From contig JAFATB010000019.1 in NCBI GenBank assembly GCA_019244185.1, positions 186,001 to 250,000 of the forward strand: DNA of 64,000 nt, given 5' to 3'. A model generated the notes under the pieces. It did not search any database and was not told the origin of the DNA. It saw only the letters and a program-made list of their open reading frames with translations. This DNA is from Acidobacteriota bacterium (GTDB lineage Bacteria > Acidobacteriota > Thermoanaerobaculia > Gp7-AA8). Positions within the stretch are counted from its first letter, which is position 1. The number at the start of each line of letters is the position of its first letter. The position numbers were made by a program, and so were the translations under genes. This document shows, one piece after another, positions 8,468 through 16,892 of the stretch.

Positions 8468-9745
8468 CTACGGACGGACGTCGACTTTCGCAGAGACGAC
8501 TCCTTTCAGCACCCAGCCCCACGATTCGTCCACCGGATACTGTTCCGGCACAAATCGCCGTTGCTCCTCCGTCAGCTCGTCGACGGCGATCCCGACGAAG
8601 ACCTCGTAAAGCCCGGTGGTCTTAAACTCATGCTCGACACTCATCGCGGGCCCGAACGCGATGATGTCAGCCCCAGGTCGGTTCGGCTGCTCGCCGAAAC
8701 TCACGTAGTACTTTGTGTGATTGCTCCGAAACTGCGGCGCCGGCTCGATCCGGAGGCTTACCCAACGCGGCCGACCGTTCACCTGCTTCACCGTGAACGT
8801 GGTCTGCGTTAAGGGGTCGTGCAACGTTTCGCCCGGGCGTGTCGTCCTGAAGCTGGCGTCGATGCGATCTTTTAGCTCTTGGTGACCAGGCCAAAGGTAG
8901 AGGTCCGGCCGATCGCCCGTCCATTTCGCAGGGCGCACGGCGTACGTAAAACCGAGAAAGATCCTCGTCTGCACCTTCGGTGGTAGGGCACAAAACGCGG
9001 CGCCAAGCGTGAGGAGCGAGATCGCGATGATGCCAACCTGCTTCGCTGCCTTCGTGAGCGTTTCCCACCACGTCACCGTATCGTTGACGGTCAACAGCCC
9101 TGGGTTTTCGCCGAGCAGCCGAACGATGCGGAGGGGAAGGTACCCAAGCGCTTGCCGGACGACTGCAAGCACGCGATTAATCTCCGTGCGCAGGCGCGTG
9201 TCATCGTCGGCGAGGGCCGCGTCAAGGCGGTAGTTCGGGTTCTCGATCGCGACCTCCGGGTTCGCACGAATTTCAAGCTCCCGCCCATCACGGGAGATGG
9301 ACGCCGAAATCCCCGCGCCCACTCCACGCCGCGCACCGCGGCCGCGATCATTGGGCCGAAAGAACCACACGCGTACGTCGTAGATGCCCGCGGTATCGCT
9401 CGTTCGATTGGTCTTTTTCGCATCCATCCATGCGCGGTGGGCGTCGTCCCACCGCGAGAACGTGCCCGCCGGATCGATGTTCGCCTTTCCTTTCCGTTGC
9501 GCGGACCAAAGCGCACCGATCGTCGCGTAGTCGCACGCCCCGATCGGTGCTTCCCCCCGGATGCAGCTGGCGAGCGCGCGGGTCGTGATGAAGTTGAAGA
9601 GGAAGGCTCGCGACGACGCTTCGCTGTCCGCGAGCAGACCACGCGTCTCTAGATACACGCGGATTTCCTCGAAGGCTTCGATGAGCAGCGGCACAGCAAT
9701 CGCCGCGTCAAGGGCCGCCGCAGTGTTGCCTGCCTTGGAAGGCAA
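8468..9745 (-). CDS. Hypothetical membrane protein
   Basis: A 425-residue protein if started at TTG 9745, which has GAGGAGG five bases upstream. The open frame continues further but upstream residues look non-coding. Residues ~250-275 contain one clear membrane segment (VGIIAISLLTLGAAFCAL). The N-terminal half is helical and the C-terminal ~150 residues are beta-rich (TTFTVKQVNGRPRWVSLRIE). No family was recognised. It is convergent with the replication-relaxation gene (15 bp gap). Most likely a single-pass inner-membrane protein with a folded C-terminal domain. Confidence 0.65.
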   Translation of the reverse strand: MPSKAGNTAAALDAAIAVPLLIEAFEEIRVYLETRGLLADSEASSRAFLFNFITTRALASCIRGEAPIGACDYATIGALWSAQRKGKANIDPAGTFSRWDDAHRAWMDAKKTNRTSDTAGIYDVRVWFFRPNDRGRGARRGVGAGISASISRDGRELEIRANPEVAIENPNYRLDAALADDDTRLRTEINRVLAVVRQALGYLPLRIVRLLGENPGLLTVNDTVTWWETLTKAAKQVGIIAISLLTLGAAFCALPPKVQTRIFLGFTYAVRPAKWTGDRPDLYLWPGHQELKDRIDASFRTTRPGETLHDPLTQTTFTVKQVNGRPRWVSLRIEPAPQFRSNHTKYYVSFGEQPNRPGADIIAFGPAMSVEHEFKTTGLYEVFVGIAVDELTEEQRRFVPEQYPVDESWGWVLKGVVSAKVDVRP

Positions 9746-10294
9746 GGTTGCCTCCTCGATCTTGCCCAGGCCGCATTCGCACCGCCGTGAAAATCTCTGG
9801 CGTGAACGCTTCAAGCTCCTGGCCCGGCCCGATCCTGACGACGTTGCGTGCACTTCGGGCGCACGTGCATGGTCGTCGGCTTCGGTCCTGTCGCTCCAAC
9901 AGTCCTCACTCTCGTTCTTGCGGCTCGCACGAGCAGCGCGCGGCTTTCGCGTGCCGCGAGAACGGTACGAGCGCCGCGCGCGGCATTCGTGTCCCTCCAA
10001 CGCCGCAGCTTCGATTCATTCAGACTATCTTACATAAGGAGTTCCTGCGTTACATAGGGGCGATTGGAAGGTGGCATGTGGAAGTCGGCTCACCGCCCAA
10101 TGCCTCACCCGTTCAACCGCGTCGGGAGCCGGCTGACCGCCTGACTCACTACGAGAACGAGGCGGCTTGGTGTTAGAGCACCAGCACCGCCTCGGTCACG
10201 GTCGTACCACACGGGCCGACCGACCTTCTCGACGCCTGCCGAACGCGTGACGAGCGCGTCTCGGCAGCTACTCAGTACCGTGAAGGAGCACGAT
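9746..10294. other. Gene-poor stretch containing a bipartite hairpin
   Basis: No convincing reading frame is seen. At 10159-10193 GAGGCGG pairs with CCGCCTC, and TGGTG with CACCA, around a TTAGAG loop. This stem of about 12 bp has a small internal bulge and may be a terminator or structured RNA. The region otherwise probably holds the promoters for the divergent neighbours. Confidence 0.5.
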
Positions 10295-11019
10295 ATGACG
10301 AGCCTTGAAGGCACTCGCAAAGTACGCGATTCACAAGATTTCGCAAGTGGTGAGCGTGATCGCACCACACCAAATCATCTTCTGTGGCGTCCAGCGGAGG
10401 AAGCCGAACGGCCTCCGCGTAACAGCTCCCACGCGCAGCGTGGCGGGTCGGCCCACGGCCCGACGGGTACCGCCTCTGTGCTCACTGCGGGGCGCCGGTC
10501 GGACGACCGGAGCTGATCGCGATCCCCGCGAATGTCCGGACCTGCTTTCCGCTCGGTCCGAACGGAGGCGTGCTGATATGGCGACGCGTCCCTGGAACGA
10601 AAAAGTGGGTCCAGATCGAATACTTTCCACCCGATGACGAGCGCGATCAGTATGTTCCGGTCGATCCGCTGCTGAACTGCGAGGCCGCGGCGATCACGCT
10701 CGGACTGACCCTCAAGGCGCTGTACCCACGCGCCCCCTTCATGGCGTCCTCCGAAAAGCACGGAAGCCGGTGGTTCTTCCATCGAGATACCCTCCTCGCA
10801 ATCGACGCCGCGACCGAGCGCGCGATGCCCTCACGACGCGAGGTGCTCGCCGGGCGCGAAGCACGGCGCCGCCGCGGAGAGGGCCGTCGCGGGGGATCTC
10901 ATTCAGCCGCCTGCGACCGCCGCCATGGCGGCAGATGCCATCCGGCGCCGCAGCGAATTCCCTCATCGGAGGACGGCGCGGCGGTCACGCGTTCGATCTT
11001 GGACGATCTTGGGAAATGA
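10295..11019 (+). pseudogene. Decayed or frameshifted zinc-ribbon hypothetical gene
   Basis: An ATG at 10295 has a good AAGGAG seven bases upstream, but its frame ends at 10516. A second frame, open from about 10424 to 11019, encodes a convincing YRLCAHCGAP zinc-knuckle and a globular stretch (LIWRRVPGTKKWVQIEY, about 10573 onward) yet lacks an ATG. From about 10855 a third frame looks more protein-like. I read this as one gene of ~230 codons broken by two small indels, or errors in the sequence. Function unknown. Confidence 0.4.
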
Positions 11020-11139
11020 GTCGCGCCGGCCTGCCGTCAGGCTCGGCCGGCCGTATTCACCCATTCTTGTTGCACGAAGGTAGGGAAGTGCTCGGATCGG
11101 TCACTCCTAGAGAGGTAGCCTCGGGCGGTCGAATCCGCT

Positions 11140-11766
11140 ATGTCTCCGCGCATGAAGGAAATGCGAGGACATATGCAAGAGGGTGCCTACCAGGTCCGTA
11201 ACTCGGAGTTTCATCTCACGCCCGAAGAGCTTTCGACGCTCATCGCAGGCGCGCAGTCGGAGAGAGATCGTCTCATGGTGTTGGTCTTGGCGTTTACAGG
11301 AATTCGCCGCGCGGAGCTGCGCAGCCTTCGGCCCGCCGATATCGACAGCGTCACGGAACGCCTCATCGTGCGTCGCGGCAAGGGCGGCAAGCAGCGCATC
11401 GTCTTTCTGCCAAAGCGCGTCGCCTTGGATGTATGCCGGTACGCAGGAGCGCACGCGGAGGCGTTCGTGTTCCCAGGCCGAAACGGCGGCCCCATGTCGC
11501 TGCGCAACATCAACTACATCCTCACGCGTGTCGGGAAACACGCGGGCGTGGCCACGCCAAATCCGCGATATGTCGGCATCGGCCCGCATCTCCTGCGCCA
11601 CTCGTTCGCCCGAAACTGGAAGCGGAGCGGCGGCTCCATCGAGTCGCTGCAAAAAATGCTCGGTCACGCGAGCGCGAAGACAACACTGGATTGCTACGGA
11701 ACGGAGGACTTGCGCGAAGTTGAAGCAAACTACCGCGAGCGTTGCTCGCGGCTCGTTTCGAGCTAG
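11140..11766 (+). CDS. Short (FimB/FimE-sized) tyrosine recombinase
   Basis: A 208-residue protein consisting of little more than a catalytic domain. It carries R56 in GIRRAEL, H150-R153-H154 in HLLRH, H176 in LGHAS and the nucleophile Y186. Length is like that of the FimB/FimE invertases rather than typical ~350-residue integrases. An imperfect palindrome starts directly after its stop (11767), and an inverted copy lies at 14343-14368. Inference: it may invert the enclosed 2.6-kb segment. It could also be an integrase remnant. Two ATGs (11140, 11155) are possible starts. Confidence 0.9.
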   Translation: MSPRMKEMRGHMQEGAYQVRNSEFHLTPEELSTLIAGAQSERDRLMVLVLAFTGIRRAELRSLRPADIDSVTERLIVRRGKGGKQRIVFLPKRVALDVCRYAGAHAEAFVFPGRNGGPMSLRNINYILTRVGKHAGVATPNPRYVGIGPHLLRHSFARNWKRSGGSIESLQKMLGHASAKTTLDCYGTEDLREVEANYRERCSRLVSS

Positions 11767-11794
11767 TTTGCTCACTTTCGCCAGAGTAGGAAAA
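11767..11794 (+). promoter_or_regulatory. Imperfect palindrome, left copy of an inverted repeat pair
   Basis: TTTGCTCACTTT and AGAGTAGGAAAA flank CGCC. The 21-base core at 11773-11793 matches the reverse complement of 14343-14363 at 19 positions. It begins at the recombinase stop and ends 5 bp before the symporter start codon. It could be a recombination core site or an operator/leader shared with the lycopene-cyclase pair. Confidence 0.6.
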
Positions 11795-11798
11795 GCTC

Positions 11799-13208
11799 GT
11801 GCTGACCGTCGCCATCGTTCTGTTCTTCGTCACCACCCTTCTCATCGTTCAGGTGGCTATACGAAACCGCCCGCTCAAGTTGTACCGGCCGCTCGATGAC
11901 GATGACGTACCGTTTCCAGCTGCTGGACAAGCGAGCACCGTGTTTTCCCTCGCGGCGCTCTTTGGCTGCTACCCAGGCATCTTTCTCCTGATCGGGGGAA
12001 TTGGATTCGTGGGTGTTGCCGGCGGCAGCGCGGCCGCCCTACTACTCATCCGCGCGGCGCAGGCAGGTCACGAAGGCGGCTACGAGACGTTTCTCGAGGA
12101 TTTTCGCGACCGCTTTCGGGACACAGGGACGTTTTTCTTCGCGCTCTTCATCCTTCAGATTGGCTTTGCCATCTCTGAACTCGTCTTTCTACGGGTTGTA
12201 CTCCTACTCGCATTCGGCCTCAGTCCGAGCACGGCCAGCTACGCGGCGCTCGCCGTAGCAGTCGTTGGTTACTGCTACTGCCTCACGGGTGGCTATAACA
12301 CGGTCTTTCGCACAGACATTGTCCAACTTCTGACGGTCGCCGGGATGTGCCTGCTTCTCCTCGGCGCGCTCGCGACCTCACTCAGTCTTCCTGAATTCCT
12401 GACTGCCGCCGGAGCCAAGATGGTGCATCACGGTGGGTACTGGACGGCGGGATTCTTCCGATGGTCGTGGGTTGAACGCATCCTCGACTTCTCCTCCGGT
12501 TTCCTGCTTGGCTTTGCATTCCTACTCGTGAGCCCCGACACATGGAAACGGGTCTACATCGTTAGTCGCGTCCCGTCGCGTCGTGGCATCTCCCTCCTAT
12601 TCGTGGCGGCGGCATTCCCGTTCGTTGCAATCACGCCACTCGTTCTCGCGCTGCCAAATCTTCCACACGGCGTCGTCGACCCAACGGTGTTCCTCCAGCG
12701 CCTGGCCGGCAACCGAATCCTTCTTGGCGCAACGCTTATCGGTGTCTTCGCCAGCTTCCTCTCGTCATTCGACAGCGCGCTCATCGCAGCAACGCATGTG
12801 AGTCTCCTCTCGGCGCGTCGCGCGCGGCCTGCACTCGAAGAACTTGACCGGTTCCGATATCTAGCCGCGCTTCACTTCGTGATTGTGTCGCTGGTCTTTG
12901 TCATCGGGAGTCGCTTCGGAAATCCTGGGATTATGGCTACGATCCTCATGGGAACGTATCCCGTGCTCGGAGGCCTGCTGATCGGAACCCGCGCGGGCAC
13001 CCGCAATCTCCCGTCGGGAGCGTTCGGACTAGTCTTCCTTCTCGGCTGTGTCGCGTGGATTGTCTTCACGATGAGCGACGAAATGCGGTTCGAGGTGGGC
13101 CGGACGACAGACCTGAACTTCGTGCCGGCCGCTGGCTGTGTGCTCCTGGCATCCGCGGCGATGTCATGGATTCTCTCTTGGATTCCGCAGCAGCGGGAGG
13201 ACGAATGA
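11799..13208 (+). CDS. Sodium:solute symporter (SSS) family transporter
   Basis: A 469-residue polytopic protein with about 13 hydrophobic segments. Family marks are a GGYNTVFRTDIVQ segment (~residues 158-170), matching the SSS pattern GG..AV..TD..Q, and FLSSFDSALIAA (~325-336), matching the late Na+-site helix with conserved Ser/Asp. It should couple Na+ influx to solute uptake at the inner membrane; the solute is unknown. It starts at GTG 11799, five bases after the palindrome. Its stop overlaps the next gene's ATG, so the two are co-translated. A transporter of this family is unusual cargo for a transfer element. Confidence 0.82.
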   Translation: MLTVAIVLFFVTTLLIVQVAIRNRPLKLYRPLDDDDVPFPAAGQASTVFSLAALFGCYPGIFLLIGGIGFVGVAGGSAAALLLIRAAQAGHEGGYETFLEDFRDRFRDTGTFFFALFILQIGFAISELVFLRVVLLLAFGLSPSTASYAALAVAVVGYCYCLTGGYNTVFRTDIVQLLTVAGMCLLLLGALATSLSLPEFLTAAGAKMVHHGGYWTAGFFRWSWVERILDFSSGFLLGFAFLLVSPDTWKRVYIVSRVPSRRGISLLFVAAAFPFVAITPLVLALPNLPHGVVDPTVFLQRLAGNRILLGATLIGVFASFLSSFDSALIAATHVSLLSARRARPALEELDRFRYLAALHFVIVSLVFVIGSRFGNPGIMATILMGTYPVLGGLLIGTRAGTRNLPSGAFGLVFLLGCVAWIVFTMSDEMRFEVGRTTDLNFVPAAGCVLLASAAMSWILSWIPQQREDE

Positions 13209-13795
13209 CTGACTTCGTTCTCGGCTACGCCGAGAAGCTTTGGGATCGCACGACGCCGGAGTATCGCGCCTTAGTCGTCGCGTTCATCCTCGCCCCCACA
13301 ATGGGCGCACTTCTCATCTGGTTGGCCGGGCCAGCGCCCTCCACGCATGCAACAATTTCCCCACCGCTGAACGTCATGCCACTTCGAGCACATGCAGCCG
13401 GACCGCGAGACCCCGCCACCACGGTCGTAATCGTGCAGCCGACGGAGGCGACCTTTACGATGCCATGGACAAGGCCACTAAGCGCCCTTCCCACGTCCCT
13501 CAGCGAGGAGCAGTGGCGAGGAAACACGGCGAAGATCTCGCAATCAAACCGTACAATTTCCATTGTCGTGCCGCTCGCTGGGGTGCAGGAACCCTTTGTC
13601 TTTCTGACGCAAGACGCGCCGCCGGATGCGGTGGAAATTTCAGGGCGAAAGTATGCGATGGCAGACTTGCGACTCCGTTCGCAGCAGGCAACCGACATTC
13701 TTCTTGGGGTGCTAATCTCCGCCGCGTTCGCTCTCGGCGTCGGCGTGTCGACTGCCAGCATTCCGATCCAGGCGCAGGAGCACGGAAGCGGTTAA
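13205..13795 (+). CDS. Hypothetical membrane protein coupled to the symporter
   Basis: A 196-residue protein whose ATG overlaps the symporter stop (ATGA). It has one membrane segment near the N-terminus (~residues 20-42), a ~110-residue beta-rich central region and a second membrane segment near the C-terminus (~160-183). The middle portion would therefore lie on the outer face. No family was recognised. The 3' end overlaps the convergent lycopene-cyclase-domain gene by 84 bp. By coupling it is probably an accessory or regulatory subunit of the symporter (inference). Confidence 0.7.
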   Translation: MTDFVLGYAEKLWDRTTPEYRALVVAFILAPTMGALLIWLAGPAPSTHATISPPLNVMPLRAHAAGPRDPATTVVIVQPTEATFTMPWTRPLSALPTSLSEEQWRGNTAKISQSNRTISIVVPLAGVQEPFVFLTQDAPPDAVEISGRKYAMADLRLRSQQATDILLGVLISAAFALGVGVSTASIPIQAQEHGSG

Positions 13796-14038
13796 CACCG
13801 TGCAGAGGAATACGAGAATGGGATCGTTGAGCGGAACTCCGAGATATCGCGGCCCTGGATCGTTGTGTGCCCACGCCCGCCAGTGGAGTAAGAACGGATC
13901 CCATGGAAAGAAGATGAGCGCCACGGCGATGGCCGTACGTAGCACCGCGAGGATCTCTCGCCGTGAACGCACACAACTCACGAGAGCGATGATCGCGGCG
14001 ATCCCGACGCCGAGGTTGAGGACCGAATAGCGTGTCAT
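13712..14038 (-). CDS. Lycopene-cyclase-domain protein, CrtYd-like half
   Basis: A 108-residue membrane protein from ATG 14038, overlapping the upstream gene's stop (ATGA). Three hydrophobic segments and the string FFPWDPFLL...GVPLNDPILVF correspond to the W-D and P-E-E blocks of the heterodimeric lycopene cyclases. The usual acidic pair after Pro-Leu is replaced by Asn-Asp. In known systems two such short subunits together cyclise lycopene ends to beta-carotene. No other carotenoid gene is in the window, so the substrate is uncertain. Confidence 0.6.
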   Translation of the reverse strand: MTRYSVLNLGVGIAAIIALVSCVRSRREILAVLRTAIAVALIFFPWDPFLLHWRAWAHNDPGPRYLGVPLNDPILVFLCTVLTASVLLRLDRNAGSRHADAESERGGD

Positions 14039-14343
14039 GTCCGCGCTCCTCGCCGAAGTGTGTTGCGCAGAACGAGTCTCGTGATGACGGTATGACCAAA
14101 GAGCGCTAACCATTCCTCCAGGGGCAACCGCGCGACACGAATCGGCAAGGTACCTTCAGCCGGGAAGTACCAGACACCCGTCTCGAGCGCGATCTGATCG
14201 ACGATGAACCAGAGCGCGATAAGCACAACCGACGTACTCCAGAGTCGTCCCGAGCGAAGGTCTTCCAACGTAACCGCGGGCCACGCGAACGACATCACGG
14301 CCGCAAGCAACGCGAGATCGAAGTAGAGGTAGTCGATGTTCAT
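14035..14343 (-). CDS. Lycopene-cyclase-domain protein, CrtYc-like half
   Basis: A 102-residue membrane protein from the ATG at 14343. It has three hydrophobic segments, DQIALETGVWYFPAEG in the middle and LPLEEWLALFG near residue 80. These are the D...GVW.F and P-x-E-E signatures of the lycopene cyclase domain found in CrtYc and in CarR-type fused cyclases. It would form a pair with the overlapping downstream half. Its start codon overlaps the palindrome at 14343-14368, whose inverted copy precedes the symporter. Expected location: inner membrane. Confidence 0.68.
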   Translation of the reverse strand: MNIDYLYFDLALLAAVMSFAWPAVTLEDLRSGRLWSTSVVLIALWFIVDQIALETGVWYFPAEGTLPIRVARLPLEEWLALFGHTVITRLVLRNTLRRGART

Positions 14344-14368
14344 TTCCCACTTTGGCGAAAGTGTGAAA
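14343..14368 (-). promoter_or_regulatory. Palindrome, right copy of the inverted repeat pair
   Basis: Read on the minus strand, TTTCACACTTT and AAAGTGGGAAA flank CGCC: 11-bp arms matching at 10 positions with a 4-nt centre. The arm ends in the A of the cyclase ATG. It is the inverted partner of the palindrome at 11767-11794. The GTGGG within the right arm is close to the start codon but poorly placed as a ribosome site. Confidence 0.6.
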
Positions 14369-14520
14369 TGACGCTTACCTGCGCCCCCGATAGGAGGATT
14401 TCGACCGTTTCCGCAGATCGTCCGCCGCTGACTACTACAATGGTTTCCGCGACGGGAGATTTTGCACAGCACTCGGCTACGCGCCGCACTGATCTTTCTC
14501 AAACCTCTATCCCCACACCT

Positions 14521-14952
14521 ATGGCGATCAACATTCGCATGGTCGGAATGGTCACGGACGCCGTTCGCAGCCTCACGTTCACCCGCTCGGGTCTTCCGCG
14601 GTTCCGATTCGGCGTCCGCGTCGGAACCGTTCGCCCGAAGCAGTACGCCGTGACGCTCTATGGCCCGATGGCGCGGTTCGCAGACACCGCCCTTCGTACC
14701 GGGCAACGCATCCGCGTCGAAGGCGCGTACCTCCGTCGGTCGTCGCCGTACGAAGGTCTCGTGCGCGCAGACATGATTCGCCACGTCGGCCGCGCGGTGC
14801 CTCCGTACTTCGGAACCATGGTGCGGTTCGTTCCCGGAGCGCCGCCGACGCCGGCCGCCGCGCGGCCTCTCGCCGCCGATGCAGACCATCGCTCGGCGCA
14901 TGCGGTCAAGACCGCGCGCGTCATTGCTGACGCGATCGCGGCGGCGGTCTAA
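14521..14952 (+). CDS. SSB-like OB-fold protein
   Basis: A 143-residue protein. Residues 6-100 follow the single-stranded-DNA-binding protein layout: VGMVTDAV at strand 1, RFRFGVRVG, YAVTLYGPMARFADTALRTGQRIRVEGAYL, where SSB has W..V..WGK.AE....L.KG..V.VEG. The C-terminal ~45 residues are Ala/Pro-rich and lack an acidic tip. The start ATG has no Shine-Dalgarno. It is preceded by a pyrimidine-rich leader containing TTTCTCAAACC, which reappears before the SSB gene at 15167. Probably protects element DNA during transfer or replication. Confidence 0.65.
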   Translation: MAINIRMVGMVTDAVRSLTFTRSGLPRFRFGVRVGTVRPKQYAVTLYGPMARFADTALRTGQRIRVEGAYLRRSSPYEGLVRADMIRHVGRAVPPYFGTMVRFVPGAPPTPAAARPLAADADHRSAHAVKTARVIADAIAAAV

Positions 14953-15166
14953 CCACACGCGAGAAGACGGCTTCTCGGGAGGCGGTCGTAGCGTGCAAAT
15001 CTCCGTCGCCTCTTCATCGCCGTGAATGGGACGCGACTTCGACCGAGTCGCCTGACGATGCCGTCCGCATCAGCGATGCTGCTGCTCGCGAGTCGTGAGA
15101 TTGCACCGGCTGATTCGTCAGCCGCTCACGCGGTTCTTTCTCAAGCCATCCTTTCACTCCACTCCT

Positions 15167-15544
15167 ATGCGAAGCGTGAACAAAGTGATCCTCGTCGGCC
15201 ACCTTGCCGCCGATCCGGAGCAGTCCACCACGACCGCCGGACGGGTGCGCGTGACCTTCCCGGTCGCAACGCACCGGGATACCACCTCCGAGGGCGCGAA
15301 GAAGGACGTCACCGACTATCACCGGGTGACCTCCTGGGGGAAGCTCGCCGAAATCTGCGGCAAGTACCTCGCGAAAGGCCAAGGCGTCTATGTCGAGGGC
15401 ATGATCCTGAATCGCGCCTACGAGAAGGACGGCCAGCGCCGCTACGTCACCGAGATCCGCGCGGACGAAGTGAACATGCTGACGTGGAAGAAGCGGGATG
15501 GCGTCTCGAACGCCATCCTCAGCGATCTGCCTGACGGCGTGTAA
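15167..15544 (+). CDS. ssb: Single-stranded DNA-binding protein
   Basis: A 125-residue protein with the full SSB OB-fold: MRSVNKVILVGHLAADPE, then VTFPVAT, TDYHRVTSWGKLAEICGKYLAKGQGVYVEG and a C-terminal strand. It ends a few residues after the fold (DLPDGV). The acidic, Phe-tipped tail that recruits partners in host SSB is missing, as in many plasmid copies. Starts at ATG 15167, without a Shine-Dalgarno but with the same TTTCTCAA(A/G)CC leader element as the upstream SSB-like gene. Likely coats element DNA. Confidence 0.92.
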   Translation: MRSVNKVILVGHLAADPEQSTTTAGRVRVTFPVATHRDTTSEGAKKDVTDYHRVTSWGKLAEICGKYLAKGQGVYVEGMILNRAYEKDGQRRYVTEIRADEVNMLTWKKRDGVSNAILSDLPDGV

Positions 15545-15745
15545 GTCCGTCGCGTCGGGGCGAGTGGCTCTCGTGCAATCTCACACTCGCTCCCACTTCG
15601 ACCGATTCGGCGATGGATTCCGGTCCGCATGTTTTCCTTCGACTGCGGACGACTTCCACGTCGCACCGGCTTCTCCTCGCAGCTGGTCTCTTTGAAAACC
15701 CACACGCACACGGCGAGCACCGGAACTCCTTAACCCTGTAATCCT

Positions 15746-15989
15746 ATGAACGCTCCTCGCTACACGCACGTGCTCCTCGACGCCGATTCGGGTGAAGCCG
15801 TGGGGGGCGATCCGCGATATCGATCAAACACCCGATGGCTCCGTCTTCGGCGTCATTCGGCGGTTCGATCGTGACGAGCCCGAGACCTACATGTGGCTCG
15901 ACGGCCTCGAGGTCATCCGACTCGCGGACGCCGCGGCGCATGTGCGGAAGCACGTCGCCTGGGCGCTCGCGCAACCCGCACCCGCATGA
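15746..15989 (+). pseudogene. Small hypothetical gene with frameshift at a G6 run
   Basis: From the ATG at 15746 the frame reads well up to GEAVG, then breaks at six G's (15802-15807). In the shifted frame a plausible protein continues (IRDIDQTPDGSVFGVIRR...) to the stop at 15987-15989. With five G's the product would be ~80 residues. Homopolymer length makes this either a phase-variable tract, a real mutation or a base-calling error. The stop overlaps the next start as ATGA, which supports the joined reading. No family recognised. Confidence 0.55.
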
Positions 15990-16315
15990 CGGCGCTCGAA
16001 AAGCAGCACGCGTGGAGAAGCACGACCACCGTCTGCCCCCGGTGCGCGGCACAGCCGGGAAGTCACGCGTGGCCGAAGTCCTGGCTCCAGGAGCTGACGA
16101 TTGTCGACGGCATCCAAGCCGTCCACGGCGTGCTGTGTCGTCGGCCCTCATGCGGCTTCGCGGAGATCATCAGCCTGCGCGCCCACACCACCCCGGCCGC
16201 CGCACCCCGGCGACGCCGATGGCTCCGTGATGCCTTCGCCAAGCGCCCGGGCACGTTCGTGCTCGCGACGCTCGTGCAGGGCATCGCGATCGGTGTGCTC
16301 CTCGCGCTCGCGTAA
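15986..16315 (+). CDS. Small zinc-ribbon protein with C-terminal membrane anchor
   Basis: A 109-residue protein whose ATG at 15986 overlaps the upstream stop. CPRCAAQ (residues ~18-24) and a later LCRRPSCG give a four-cysteine zinc-ribbon-like pattern. The last ~20 residues (VLATLVQGIAIGVLLALA) form a membrane anchor. No family was recognised. Small zinc-ribbon proteins of this kind recur on this element (see 42279). Confidence 0.65.
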   Translation: MTALEKQHAWRSTTTVCPRCAAQPGSHAWPKSWLQELTIVDGIQAVHGVLCRRPSCGFAEIISLRAHTTPAAAPRRRRWLRDAFAKRPGTFVLATLVQGIAIGVLLALA

Positions 16316-16418
16316 CTCCTCTGGTGCGGTTCCGATGTGGAAGTCGCTCCGCACCTTGGGCCTCTGTCCCCACGCTGTAAGAACCAGAGCCGCGCCGCAG
16401 CCGCAGCCCGGCTCCCGT

Positions 16419-16751
16419 TCAGGTGCGGTCGATCACGGTCGCGTCCGGAGCGTTCTCCTTCACGGACTTGATGCCGCTGTCGCGCGCCGTGGTGGAGGAG
16501 TACATCTCGCTCGTGCCGATCACCTGCCCGTTCGTCGCGGTAAGGGTGAAGTACGGGCTCCCGTTCGTCGCGGTCTTGCGGACGTAGCGGGCATCGTCCT
16601 TCGCATTCTTGCGGACGGACTCGATGCCGTTCTCCGCGCCGCTCTTCGTCTCGTACGTCTCGCTCGTGAGGATGGTCTCGTAGTTCCCTGCGCGCAGGTT
16701 GAACCGGTACTTGCCGCTGCGGCCCTTCTCGATCACGAACGATCCTGCCAT
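16419..16751 (-). CDS. DUF1508 (YegP/UPF0339) tandem-repeat protein
   Basis: A 110-residue protein built of two ~50-residue copies of the YegP repeat: KYRFNLRAGNYETILTSETY... GIESVRKNA, then PYFTLTATNGQVIGTSEMY... GIKSVKENA. The family is small, soluble, found in many bacteria and without an established function. Length and repeat number match the family. It is transcribed towards the zinc-ribbon gene. Identity is secure, the role on the element is not. Confidence 0.93.
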   Translation of the reverse strand: MAGSFVIEKGRSGKYRFNLRAGNYETILTSETYETKSGAENGIESVRKNAKDDARYVRKTATNGSPYFTLTATNGQVIGTSEMYSSTTARDSGIKSVKENAPDATVIDRT

Positions 16752-16892
16752 GTCCGGTCTCCTCCTGGTCCGTCACAGGAGCAGTGTTCGCGCACGCTTT
16801 CGACATGCGCGTGCCCTGTCCCTCCGAAAGACACGAAGCGTGCGGAATGGTGGCGTTCAAACCGATCCTGACTGGCGTCGACGGCCGCACGC

